DNA of 64,000 nucleotides from Sphingobacteriales bacterium (GTDB lineage Bacteria; Bacteroidota; Bacteroidia; Sphingobacteriales; Sphingobacteriaceae). How positions within the stretch are numbered: the stretch's first letter is position 1; each line of letters starts with the position of its first letter. Below, one piece after another: positions 18,839-26,692 of the stretch. Below the pieces are notes generated by a model. It had not been told where the DNA came from. It did not search any database and saw only the letters and a program-made list of their open reading frames with translations. A program made the position numbers and the translations under genes. The stretch lies in contig JAPLFD010000007.1 of NCBI GenBank assembly GCA_026390835.1, positions 1 to 64,000 on the forward strand, given 5' to 3'.

Positions 18839-19654
18839 ATGAAAAACGAAAAGTCCACTGAAACCCCTATTAAAAAAGGGTTAAAAAGTAAAGAAGAGAT
18901 TGTAAAAAATTGGCTTCCGAGATATACCGGAAGAGAATTGCACGAGTTTACAGATTATATCTTGTTAACCAATTTTTCCAAATATTTAACCTTGTTTTCG
19001 CAGTGGAACGACAATGCACCCATTATGGGCCTAGATAAGCCCATGCAAAGCGTATCTGCCAATGGAATTACGCTCATTAACTTTGGTATGGGTAGTGCCA
19101 TGGCAGCCACCATGATGGATTTATTAAGCGCTATCAATCCAAAGGCTGTGTTGTTTCTGGGTAAATGCGGTGGCTTAAAGAAAAAGAACGCCTTGGGTGA
19201 TTTAATTCTACCTATTGCAGCCATTCGAGGTGAAGGAACATCAAACGATTATTTCCCTGCTGAGGTGCCGGCCTTACCTTCTTTTGCTTTACAGAAAGCT
19301 ATTTCCACTACCATTAGAGATCATGCCTTAGACTATTGGACCGGAACTGTGTACACCACAAACCGCAGGGTATGGGAGCACGATAAAGAATTTAAAAAGC
19401 ACTTGCAAACCATTAGAGCCATGGCCGTAGATATGGAAACGGCTACTATTTTCATTACCGGTTTTGCCAACGAAATTCCTACTGGGGCTTTGTTATTGGT
19501 ATCCGATCAGCCTATGGTACCCGAAGGTGTAAAAACTGCAGAGAGTGATTCAAACGTAACCGCACATTATGTAGAAGATCATTTAAATGTAGGAATCAAT
19601 TCGTTGAAACAACTCATTAATGGTGGCTTAACGGTAAAACACTTGAAATTCTAA
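18839..19654 (+). CDS. amn: AMP nucleosidase
   Basis: The ATG at 18839 (MKNEKSTETPIKKG) is used because the upstream track start lies in the clpX terminator. The 271-residue protein has the purine nucleoside phosphorylase fold: INFGMGSAMAATMMDLL, FLGKCGGLKK, the strand and loop AVDMETATIFITGF and LLLVSDQPM. It corresponds to the short Bacteroidota form of AMP nucleosidase, which hydrolyses AMP to adenine and ribose 5-phosphate, without the N-terminal regulatory domain of the enterobacterial enzyme. Its neighbours do not add pathway information. A nucleoside phosphorylase of related specificity is the main alternative. Confidence 0.85.
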   Translation: MKNEKSTETPIKKGLKSKEEIVKNWLPRYTGRELHEFTDYILLTNFSKYLTLFSQWNDNAPIMGLDKPMQSVSANGITLINFGMGSAMAATMMDLLSAINPKAVLFLGKCGGLKKKNALGDLILPIAAIRGEGTSNDYFPAEVPALPSFALQKAISTTIRDHALDYWTGTVYTTNRRVWEHDKEFKKHLQTIRAMAVDMETATIFITGFANEIPTGALLLVSDQPMVPEGVKTAESDSNVTAHYVEDHLNVGINSLKQLINGGLTVKHLKF

Positions 19655-19660
19655 ACGTGT

Positions 19661-20641
19661 ATGTGGTATAAAAACATCCTAGAAACTATTGGAAATACAC
19701 CCCTGGTTCAATTAAACAGCATTGTAAAAGGAGTTTCGGCTACAGTATTGGCTAAAATAGAAACTACCAATCCGGGTAATTCTATAAAAGACCGCATGGC
19801 CTTAAAAATGATAGAAGATGCGGAACGTTCCGGACTTTTAAAACCGGGCGGAACCATTATTGAAGGTACTTCGGGCAATACCGGAATGGGTTTGGCCATT
19901 GCAGCGGTGGTAAAGGGCTACAAATGTATTTTTACCACTACCGATAAGCAATCGAAAGAAAAAGTAGATGCCTTGCGTGCCTTTGGTGCCGAGGTAATTG
20001 TATGCCCCACCAATGTAGAACCCGAAGATCCACGTTCGTATTACTCGGTTTCTAGCCGTTTAGAGCGGGAAGTGCCCAATTCGTGGAAGCCCAACCAATA
20101 CGATAATTTATCTAACACTCAAGCGCATTACGAGCAAACTGGCCCCGAAATCTGGGAACAAACTGAAGGTAAAATTACCCACCTAGTAGTGGGCGTAGGT
20201 ACTGGCGGCACCATTTCGGGTACCGCTAAATATTTAAAAGAGAAAAATCCGGCTATTAAAGTTTGGGGTATTGATACCTATGGCTCGGTATTTAAAAAGT
20301 ATAAAGAAACCGGTGAGTTTGATAAAAACGAAATCTATCCCTATGTAACCGAAGGTATTGGCGAAGACTTTTTGCCTGCCAATGTTGATTTCAGTTTGAT
20401 AGATCGTTTTGAGAAAGTAACCGATAAAGACGCCGCCCTCATGACCCGTGAAATTGCCCGTAAAGAAGGCATTTTTGCCGGAAATTCTGCAGGTTCGGCA
20501 GTAGCAGGCTTATTGCAACTCAAAGGCGAACTTAAAGCTAGCGATGTGGTGGTGATTATTTTTCATGACCACGGTACTCGTTATTTGGGCAAAATGTACA
20601 ACGACGATTGGTTACGTGCCCAAGGCTATTTGAAAGATTAA
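19661..20641 (+). CDS. Pyridoxal-phosphate-dependent cysteine synthase / cystathionine beta-synthase family enzyme
   Basis: The 326-residue protein is a fold-type II PLP enzyme. The Schiff-base Lys is in NPGNSIKDRMA (about residue 43), the substrate loop is EGTSGNTGMGLA and the phosphate-binding loop is GVGTGGTISGTA. The domain that follows in true cystathionine beta-synthases (CBS pairs) is absent, but several Bacteroidota enzymes of this form are annotated as cystathionine beta-synthase rather than CysK. Both make a thioether or thiol from an activated serine. The stop overlaps the convergent small membrane-protein gene by four bases. Confidence 0.88.
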   Translation: MWYKNILETIGNTPLVQLNSIVKGVSATVLAKIETTNPGNSIKDRMALKMIEDAERSGLLKPGGTIIEGTSGNTGMGLAIAAVVKGYKCIFTTTDKQSKEKVDALRAFGAEVIVCPTNVEPEDPRSYYSVSSRLEREVPNSWKPNQYDNLSNTQAHYEQTGPEIWEQTEGKITHLVVGVGTGGTISGTAKYLKEKNPAIKVWGIDTYGSVFKKYKETGEFDKNEIYPYVTEGIGEDFLPANVDFSLIDRFEKVTDKDAALMTREIARKEGIFAGNSAGSAVAGLLQLKGELKASDVVVIIFHDHGTRYLGKMYNDDWLRAQGYLKD

Positions 20642-20868
20642 TAACCAGACTTGCGTTTAGTTTTCAATGTTTGGAAGTGCCGAATTAAAAGCAAAATTAG
20701 TGCAGCAATACAGCATAGAAAAGATAATCCAAACCCCAAAAAATAAGGAATCATTCCACTCATTTCATCGAAAATACGATTTCCATCGGGAGTGAAAGCA
20801 CCCCAATAGCCAAATAAGCCACAAATTACAGTGAATAGAAATAAAATTTTAGCACTTTTAAGAAGCAT
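20638..20868 (-). CDS. Small two-helix membrane protein
   Basis: A 76-residue ORF with two hydrophobic helices (about residues 6-24 and 38-63) separated by a short polar loop and ending in a basic tail, RHFQTLKTKRKSGY. I recognise no family. It is likely real: it fills the gap between convergent genes, ends exactly at the end of the neighbouring coding region and has membrane-protein composition. The overlap of its stop with the stop of the upstream gene is four bases. Confidence 0.6.
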   Translation of the reverse strand: MLLKSAKILFLFTVICGLFGYWGAFTPDGNRIFDEMSGMIPYFLGFGLSFLCCIAALILLLIRHFQTLKTKRKSGY

Positions 20869-20913
20869 ATACTCTTAATAATGCTTTTTTATCAATTTTA
20901 GTATGGAGTAAAA

Positions 20914-22239
20914 TTAGTGCGAAGGTTTTTCGGCGCTGATGCGTTTAATGTTGGCTCCTAAGGCCAATAAACGTTCGTCAATATTTTGGTAGCCACGCTC
21001 AATTTGTTCAATGTTGTGAATAACGGAGGTGCCTTCGGCAGATAATGCCGCAATTAATAAAGAAACTCCAGCACGAATATCCGGAGAAGTCATTTCCAAG
21101 CCTTTCAATTTCACTTTGCGGTCTAAGCCAATTACGGTAGCACGGTGCGGATCGCAGAGAATAATTTGTGCGCCCATATCAATCAATTTATCAACAAAGA
21201 ATAAACGGCTTTCAAACATTTTTTGATGAATGAGCACGGTTCCTTTTGCTTGCGTGGCAACTACTAATATTATACTCAATAAATCGGGTGTAAAACCTGG
21301 CCACGGCGCATCTGCAATGGTCATAATAGAACCATCAATAAAGCTTTCTATTTCGTAATGTTTTTGAGCAGGGATGAATAAATCATCACCACGACGCTCT
21401 AGTTGAATACCTAATCGGCGAAAAATCTCTGGAATAATCCCCAATTCTTCAAAATGCACATCTTTAATGGTAATTTCCGATTGAGTCATGGCAGCTAAGC
21501 CAATGAACGAGCCAATTTCAATCATATCGGGTAACATGCGGTGTTCCGTTCCACCCAGTTTAGTTACGCCTTCAATGGTTAATAAATTAGAACCAATACC
21601 CGAAATTTTAGCACCCATGCGGTTAAGCATTTTGCATAATTGCTGTAAGTAGGGTTCGCAGGCTGCATTGTATAGGGTGGTGGTGCCTTTGGCCAATACC
21701 GCTGCCATTAGCACGTTTGCTGTACCGGTTACCGACGCCTCATCTAATAAAATATACGTACCTTTTAAATTGGTGGCATCTACCGTAAAAAAGTTGGTTT
21801 TTGCATCGTAATCAAAATGGGCACCTAATTTCTCAAATCCCAAAAAGTGCGTATCTAATCTACGGCGTCCAATTTTGTCGCCACCTGGTTTCGGAATAGC
21901 TGCTTTACCAAATCGAGCCAATAATGGCCCCACAATCATAATAGAACCTCTTAAACTACCGCCTTTTGTTCTGAAAGTTGCCGATTGGAAGAAATCTAAA
22001 TCAATATTTTTAGCCTCAAAGGTATAGGTATCTTTGTTAATGCGCTCAATTGCTACACCCAAATCACCCAACAACTCAATGAGTTTATTTACATCTTTAA
22101 TATCGGGAATGTTGCTAATAGTTACTTTTTTTTCGGTGAGTAAAACTGCCGAAATAATTTGTAAAGCTTCGTTTTTTGCACCTTGAGGAGTAATTTCGCC
22201 CTTTAATGGTTTACCTCCAATAATTTCAAATGCGTTCAT
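20914..22239 (-). CDS. murA: UDP-N-acetylglucosamine 1-carboxyvinyltransferase
   Basis: MurA transfers enolpyruvate from PEP to UDP-GlcNAc, the first committed step of peptidoglycan synthesis. The 441-residue protein has the N-terminal GAKNEAL (Lys22-Asn23), LRGSIMIVGPLLARFG and the flexible active-site loop PGGDKIGRRRLDTHF. In the loop the Cys that fosfomycin alkylates in E. coli (Cys115) is Asp121. DIRAGVSLLIAALSAEG is the C-terminal active-site block. It follows the DUF4290 gene in one minus-strand unit. Confidence 0.97.
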   Translation of the reverse strand: MNAFEIIGGKPLKGEITPQGAKNEALQIISAVLLTEKKVTISNIPDIKDVNKLIELLGDLGVAIERINKDTYTFEAKNIDLDFFQSATFRTKGGSLRGSIMIVGPLLARFGKAAIPKPGGDKIGRRRLDTHFLGFEKLGAHFDYDAKTNFFTVDATNLKGTYILLDEASVTGTANVLMAAVLAKGTTTLYNAACEPYLQQLCKMLNRMGAKISGIGSNLLTIEGVTKLGGTEHRMLPDMIEIGSFIGLAAMTQSEITIKDVHFEELGIIPEIFRRLGIQLERRGDDLFIPAQKHYEIESFIDGSIMTIADAPWPGFTPDLLSIILVVATQAKGTVLIHQKMFESRLFFVDKLIDMGAQIILCDPHRATVIGLDRKVKLKGLEMTSPDIRAGVSLLIAALSAEGTSVIHNIEQIERGYQNIDERLLALGANIKRISAEKPSH

Positions 22240-22273
22240 ATTTACTTAGAAAATGAGGATTGGGTAAATGAGA

Positions 22274-22933
22274 TTAATAACGTTTAGCGCCATTATTGCT
22301 GCGTTGGCGGTTATTACTATTGTTTTTATTGTTAGAGCGGCCTTTATTATGCTGATTTCTAGGTCGAACGGGTGCCGCCTGACGGTACTCTACTTTATTT
22401 AAGTTTACGTTTTCGTTTAGCTGCAATTCGCCGCCAGAAAATTCTTTCAAATCTTTAATAATAGTTTCGTCCGATACATTGTCTTTATTCCAAGTTACAT
22501 AAGCCATTTTCATGAAGTTGGCAATAGCCTCTACCAATTGTTGCTTACGTTCCGGGTCGGCCATCTCTTTAGCACGACTAATCATAATTTCTACCGTTTT
22601 ACCATAATGCTTATACCGAATGCGTTGTTGCGGATAATTGAGTGGCTTAGGTTTAAAATGAATAGCTTCTGGCGATGGTTTGGGGTATGGAGAATCCACA
22701 TCAATCTTAAAATCAGAAATGATGTGTAAATGATCCCATAATTTATGTTTAAAATCAGCCACATCCCGTAAATGCGGATTTAGAAATCCCATCAAATCAA
22801 TAACCACTTGTGCATACTGGTTGCGTTCTTCCTTGGTAGGCAAATCGCAGATAAAGCCCACCATATTCTGCACATTACGTCCATATTCTGAAAGGATTAA
22901 TTTTTTCCGGGTGCTGTTGTAATCAAATGTCAT
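22274..22933 (-). CDS. DUF4290 domain-containing protein
   Basis: The 219-residue protein begins MTFDYNSTRKKLILSEYGRNVQNMV, the conserved opening of DUF4290, a Bacteroidota family usually found just before murA. Residues 1-175 are a helical soluble domain. The last 35 residues are a disordered tail of Asn, Arg, Lys and Gln (NKGRSNNKNNSNNRQRSNN), possibly RNA-binding. Function is not known. It is the first gene of the operon with murA and has a hairpin in its leader. Confidence 0.88.
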   Translation of the reverse strand: MTFDYNSTRKKLILSEYGRNVQNMVGFICDLPTKEERNQYAQVVIDLMGFLNPHLRDVADFKHKLWDHLHIISDFKIDVDSPYPKPSPEAIHFKPKPLNYPQQRIRYKHYGKTVEIMISRAKEMADPERKQQLVEAIANFMKMAYVTWNKDNVSDETIIKDLKEFSGGELQLNENVNLNKVEYRQAAPVRPRNQHNKGRSNNKNNSNNRQRSNNGAKRY

Positions 22934-22945
22934 ATGTGTAACTAT

Positions 22946-22961
22946 TCCGTATGCTACGGAG
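22946..22961. promoter_or_regulatory. Hairpin in the leader of the DUF4290-murA unit
   Basis: TTCCGTA-TGC-TACGGAG is an inverted repeat with one G-T pair, 12 bases before the DUF4290 ATG on the minus strand. TATATTTA just upstream is a near-match to a -7 box, so the hairpin would sit at the mRNA 5' end. On the plus strand it is followed by T5. Confidence 0.35.
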
Positions 22962-23060
22962 TTTTTAATGCTTGTAAATATACGCTAAAATATCATCTCT
23001 TGCATTTCTTATTCAATGATTTTTATGTAAAAAGGAGCCGGATACATACCTAAAAAGACT

Positions 23061-23150
23061 TCATACAAGTACTTTACGCCATTGGTCTACCAATCTATAC
23101 CACTCATCTTCTAAATAAGGCAAATCATCAATTCGGCTCTTATCAATATA
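23061..23150 (-). other. Possible gene relic in the 22934-23224 intergenic stretch
   Basis: The gap before the collagen-like gene holds no intact gene. On the minus strand a stop-to-stop frame of 30 codons reads YIDKSRIDDLPYLEDEWYR and on to a TGA, with protein-like composition but no start. It could be the end of a decayed gene or chance. Confidence 0.2.
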
Positions 23151-23224
23151 TCAAATACTTCTTTATGTTAGTTATATAGAGGTAATAATTAATTTTCGAT
23201 CACCCCTAAAACATCAGATGTAGG

Positions 23225-24973
23225 ATGAATAATGTATACCTAGCAAAAAAACTGTTTTTTGCATTTCTATTGATGAGTTTGAGCACTACAATTTTAGCTC
23301 AAGTTCCTCAACAACTAAATTATCAAGGAGCGCTTAGAGATATTAAAGGCTTCCCAGTGGGGAATAGGACCATTTCTCTTCGTTTGAGTATTCAGGACAA
23401 CTTAAATCAGAACGCATTGGTGATATACAATGAGGTTAGACAGGTTACTACCAATGCCGTAGGCTTGTATAGTTTGGCCATTGGCAGCCCTGGAGCTAGC
23501 CAAGTTAGTGGAAATTTCAGTCAATTAAATTGGGCCAATGGCACTAAAGCGTTAAAAGTAGAAATAGATGCCGATGGTGGTTCCAATTTTAGTTTGGCAG
23601 GTATTACCCCACTCTTAAGTGTTCCTTATGCCCTATATGCAAAATATGCCGAAAATGCTCCGGCAGGTGCTCAAGGTCCTATTGGATTAACTGGGCCAGC
23701 TGGTCCGCAAGGCCCCATTGGTTTAACCGGTCCTGAAGGAACAACAGGTGCGGCTGGTGCTACAGGTCCGCAAGGCCCTGCCGGTACTATAGGTAATCTT
23801 ACGGATGGACATATTCTAGTGGGCGATGCGAATAATGTTCCTCATGATGTAGCTATGTTTGGGGATGCAGGTATAAATAGCCTTGGCCAACTCCTAATTA
23901 ACAGTGGTGCTGTTACACTTATGAAGATGGCACAAGGACCACCAGATCAAATATATGTTACGAATAATCTTGGAAAAGCGGCTTTAACCTCATTTAATAC
24001 ATTAGGTTGGAGTTTAACGGGTAATACCGGAACGGTAGATGGCACTAATTTTATAGGAAATATTGATAATCAACCCCTTAATTTTAGGATTAATAATTTA
24101 CCAGCAGGGCGTATTACCAATGATGCTCGGGGGGAAACCACTTTAGGTTATAAGGCCAACAGCACCACTCCGAATTTATTTTACAATACTTCTATAGGCT
24201 ATCAGGCGGGCCTTTCTTTAGGCAATGCTAGTAATAGAAACACCCTTATTGGAGCCAATGCAGGTTTTGCTATTGGTAATAATTCTACTCGTAATATGGC
24301 GATTGGAGAATTGGCCTTGCCAAGTTTAACAATTGGGAATAATAATATGGCCATGGGACAAAGTGCTGGTAATCTTGTTTCGAGTGGAGACTTCAATTTA
24401 TTTATGGGTGCTGGTACCGGTTTAACTGCTCCAGGCCTTGCCACTAGTTTAGTACTTATCGGCAATGCAGCTAGTGCCGACCCTGGCCTTCGTAATGCCA
24501 TTGCCATCGGCGATGGAGCCTCGGTAACCACAAATAATAGTATGGTGTTGGGAGGAGTGGACGCAAACGCTGTAAATGTGGGAATTGGCGTAAAAGAGCC
24601 CCTAGCTAAATTACATGTATTAGATGGCCATATTCGGGTCGATCAAACTAAGCCACCTAGTGTTATACTTTCTATTTCTAATGGACTTAGTTCGGTGGGC
24701 GTTGGAGCCAATTCAAGTGATACCCGAGGAGAAATTGATTTTGGAGGTACTACAAATACTTTTGGCGGAGCCTATGGTTCTGTAGTTTTTACCTACAATA
24801 TTTTGGCAGTAGGTAATGCTAAGCCAGTAGTGATGATTACTCCTGGAAATGCTGCAGCTGCAGCCTGCGATTATTATGTATCGAATGCTACTACAAGTGG
24901 ATTTCATCTGAATTTTAGAGCCAAAATAGCCAATGTATCCAGCCCGGTGTTCTATTACATGACCATGGATTAA
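23225..24973 (+). CDS. Secreted collagen-like protein with YadA-type beta-roll repeats
   Basis: The 582-residue product has a signal peptide (about 1-25) ending [19 protein letters not shown] domain follows, seen at the front of many Bacteroidota surface fibres (to about residue 140). A collagen-like stretch of Gly-X-Y triplets comes next (about 147-190, [19 protein letters not shown]). Residues 315-430 contain recurring NT.IG..AG and N.A.G segments like the trimeric beta-roll heads of YadA/Hia adhesins. A C-terminal domain of about 110 residues has no T9SS sorting signal. It starts a four-gene run with overlapping stop/start codons. A trimeric surface fibre is inferred. Confidence 0.8.
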   Translation: MNNVYLAKKLFFAFLLMSLSTTILAQVPQQLNYQGALRDIKGFPVGNRTISLRLSIQDNLNQNALVIYNEVRQVTTNAVGLYSLAIGSPGASQVSGNFSQLNWANGTKALKVEIDADGGSNFSLAGITPLLSVPYALYAKYAENAPAGAQGPIGLTGPAGPQGPIGLTGPEGTTGAAGATGPQGPAGTIGNLTDGHILVGDANNVPHDVAMFGDAGINSLGQLLINSGAVTLMKMAQGPPDQIYVTNNLGKAALTSFNTLGWSLTGNTGTVDGTNFIGNIDNQPLNFRINNLPAGRITNDARGETTLGYKANSTTPNLFYNTSIGYQAGLSLGNASNRNTLIGANAGFAIGNNSTRNMAIGELALPSLTIGNNNMAMGQSAGNLVSSGDFNLFMGAGTGLTAPGLATSLVLIGNAASADPGLRNAIAIGDGASVTTNNSMVLGGVDANAVNVGIGVKEPLAKLHVLDGHIRVDQTKPPSVILSISNGLSSVGVGANSSDTRGEIDFGGTTNTFGGAYGSVVFTYNILAVGNAKPVVMITPGNAAAAACDYYVSNATTSGFHLNFRAKIANVSSPVFYYMTMD

Positions 24974-25518
24974 TGCATAGTGTTATGAGTATAAGAAAAT
25001 TAGTTTTAGCTATGGTATTGGTGTTGGGTGCTTTTTTCGGCAGAGCGCAATCAATTGTAAATGCATCAGGGCTAAGTACAACGCTTAGTGGGTTAATTGT
25101 GGATTATAGTGTGGGTGAGTTAACGGCAACACAAACCTTTACAGTTCCAACTAATATGCTTACTCAGGGAGTATTGCAACCCTTTACCTCATTTATTACT
25201 CCCCTCAATATTGATATTCAGCTAGATGTATCACCCAATGGCGATGGGCAAGGGCACGATGTGTTTACGGTTGATGGTATTGGGAATTACCCTAATAACC
25301 GTATGCGCATTTTCGATCGTTGGGGTAGTCTCATTTTTGAAATAACTGGCTATAACAATACCGATCGTGCCTTTGATGGGAAAGCAAATACCGGCTTGCT
25401 TATTGATAACAAAGAAGCTGCCGATGGCACCTATTATTATGTGTTGGAGGTTTATAATGCACCCACACCGCCTGCTACACGGGTTTATAACGGATTTTTG
25501 ATAATTAAACGTAAGTAA
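24973..25518 (+). CDS. Small protein with T9SS type B (CHU_C, gliding-motility-type) sorting domain
   Basis: The 181-residue protein has a signal peptide (cleavage near GRAQ) and a linker of about 60 residues (SIVNASGLSTTLSGLIVDYSVGE). It ends in a type B C-terminal domain with the signatures VSPNGDGQGHDVF, MRIFDRWGSLIFE, WDG-like FDGKAN and GTYYYVLE. The domain directs proteins through the type IX secretion system without removal by PorU. It is unusually short for a carrier of this domain: almost nothing is attached. The start overlaps the previous stop (TAATG); an ATG at 24985 is an alternative. Confidence 0.88.
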   Translation: MHSVMSIRKLVLAMVLVLGAFFGRAQSIVNASGLSTTLSGLIVDYSVGELTATQTFTVPTNMLTQGVLQPFTSFITPLNIDIQLDVSPNGDGQGHDVFTVDGIGNYPNNRMRIFDRWGSLIFEITGYNNTDRAFDGKANTGLLIDNKEAADGTYYYVLEVYNAPTPPATRVYNGFLIIKRK

Positions 25519-26297
25519 TGTTTGTGAAAAAAGTGATACTGCTAGCCATCTATTTAGTACTCCCTATGGTTGTGATGGCTCAATTACGTGTGCAGCGGTC
25601 TATTTCTACGCAATATCAGTTCAATGGTTTAGCCATTAATCCTGCATTTTCTGCTGGCGAAAACCAGGGTAGAATAACCGCCTTATCACGCCACCAATGG
25701 GTGGGCTTTGATGGTGCGCCTCAAACCCAAACAATTAGTGGATTTATTGCCTTGGCCAACGAGAAAACCTCCGTTGGTGCTACTTTTGTAAACGATAAAT
25801 TGGGAGTTGAAAGTGAGCAAGCCCTATTTTTAAGCTTGGCCCAAAAAGTAAGGGTATCAGAGAAAGGCTTTTTTGCTGCCGGCTTTCCCTATCTGGTGAA
25901 ATTTGATGTGGGTGCATCTAACAGTAGCACCTCTATTAAACCGCTACGTTCCGATTATTTTTTAACGAGTAGTTATCGCTTTAGATTAAACGACTATATT
26001 TTGCTTAAACCTTCCACACTGCTAAAATATACACCAGGCATTCCCATCCAAATTGATGCAAATTTGAATGCTTATTTTGATCAACAAGGCTTGTGGATAG
26101 GGCTTGGATACCGCTCAAATACCGCTATTATGGCTATGTTTCAGGTAAAATTAACCGATCGCATTCAGCTTGGTTACTCACACGATTTTGCAACCAATCT
26201 TACACTCAAACATCAATTAGGCACTCATGAAGTGATGTTGAATTATCGATTCGGCACCCGTAAAAAATCCTACAATGCGGCTGATTTCAGATTCTAA
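25518..26297 (+). CDS. PorP/SprF family type IX secretion membrane protein
   Basis: The 259-residue protein opens with a signal peptide (to VMAQ) and the family signature QYQFNGLAINPAFSAGE, followed by RHQWVGFDGAPQTQTISG. The rest is a series of amphipathic strands expected of an outer-membrane beta-barrel. SprF was shown in Flavobacterium to be needed for delivery of its neighbour SprB, which carries a type B sorting domain. This copy directly follows such a protein, with the stop and start overlapping (TAATG), so a dedicated partner role is likely. Confidence 0.9.
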   Translation: MFVKKVILLAIYLVLPMVVMAQLRVQRSISTQYQFNGLAINPAFSAGENQGRITALSRHQWVGFDGAPQTQTISGFIALANEKTSVGATFVNDKLGVESEQALFLSLAQKVRVSEKGFFAAGFPYLVKFDVGASNSSTSIKPLRSDYFLTSSYRFRLNDYILLKPSTLLKYTPGIPIQIDANLNAYFDQQGLWIGLGYRSNTAIMAMFQVKLTDRIQLGYSHDFATNLTLKHQLGTHEVMLNYRFGTRKKSYNAADFRF

Positions 26298-26692
26298 TGA
26301 TGTTAAATAAACCCAAAATTCTTTTTCTTGACGATGATTATTTGCTGTTAAGAGCAGTTGAGTTGATAACACGGTCAATCAGCTATGAGTTTTATCTTTG
26401 TAATTCGGTAAAAGAAGCACGTTTATTGCTCCGCAGTACAGATTTCCAGGTTATTTTTTCTGATTACCATATGCCCGAATGTAACGGAGTAGATTTTTTG
26501 AAAGAATCTAGTTTTTTTAGTCCCAAAGCAATTCGAATATTGGTTTCGGCAAGTTTGAGCGATGAGTTGGGTTTAGCTGCATTAAAGAACGGGCAGGTAC
26601 ACAATTATTTTAAAAAACCCTTTGGCAAAGCCGAGTTCTACGATATTATTGAGCAGGCCCTGGCCAAGTACAAAGAAGATCTTAGCCAATAA
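26297..26692 (+). CDS. Single-domain response regulator
   Basis: The 131-residue protein is a lone receiver domain. It has the acidic cluster FLDDDY (about residues 11-14), the phosphoacceptor Asp56 in IFSDYHMPECNG, Ser in VSAS and the conserved Lys in FKKPF (about 110). No output domain is attached. It is coupled to the PorP/SprF gene (overlapping TAATG) and its 3' end overlaps the convergent helicase gene by 11 bases. The partner kinase is not adjacent; the TPR/HisKA protein at 29.0-30.5 kb is the only histidine-kinase-like gene in the window. Confidence 0.9.
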   Translation: MMLNKPKILFLDDDYLLLRAVELITRSISYEFYLCNSVKEARLLLRSTDFQVIFSDYHMPECNGVDFLKESSFFSPKAIRILVSASLSDELGLAALKNGQVHNYFKKPFGKAEFYDIIEQALAKYKEDLSQ

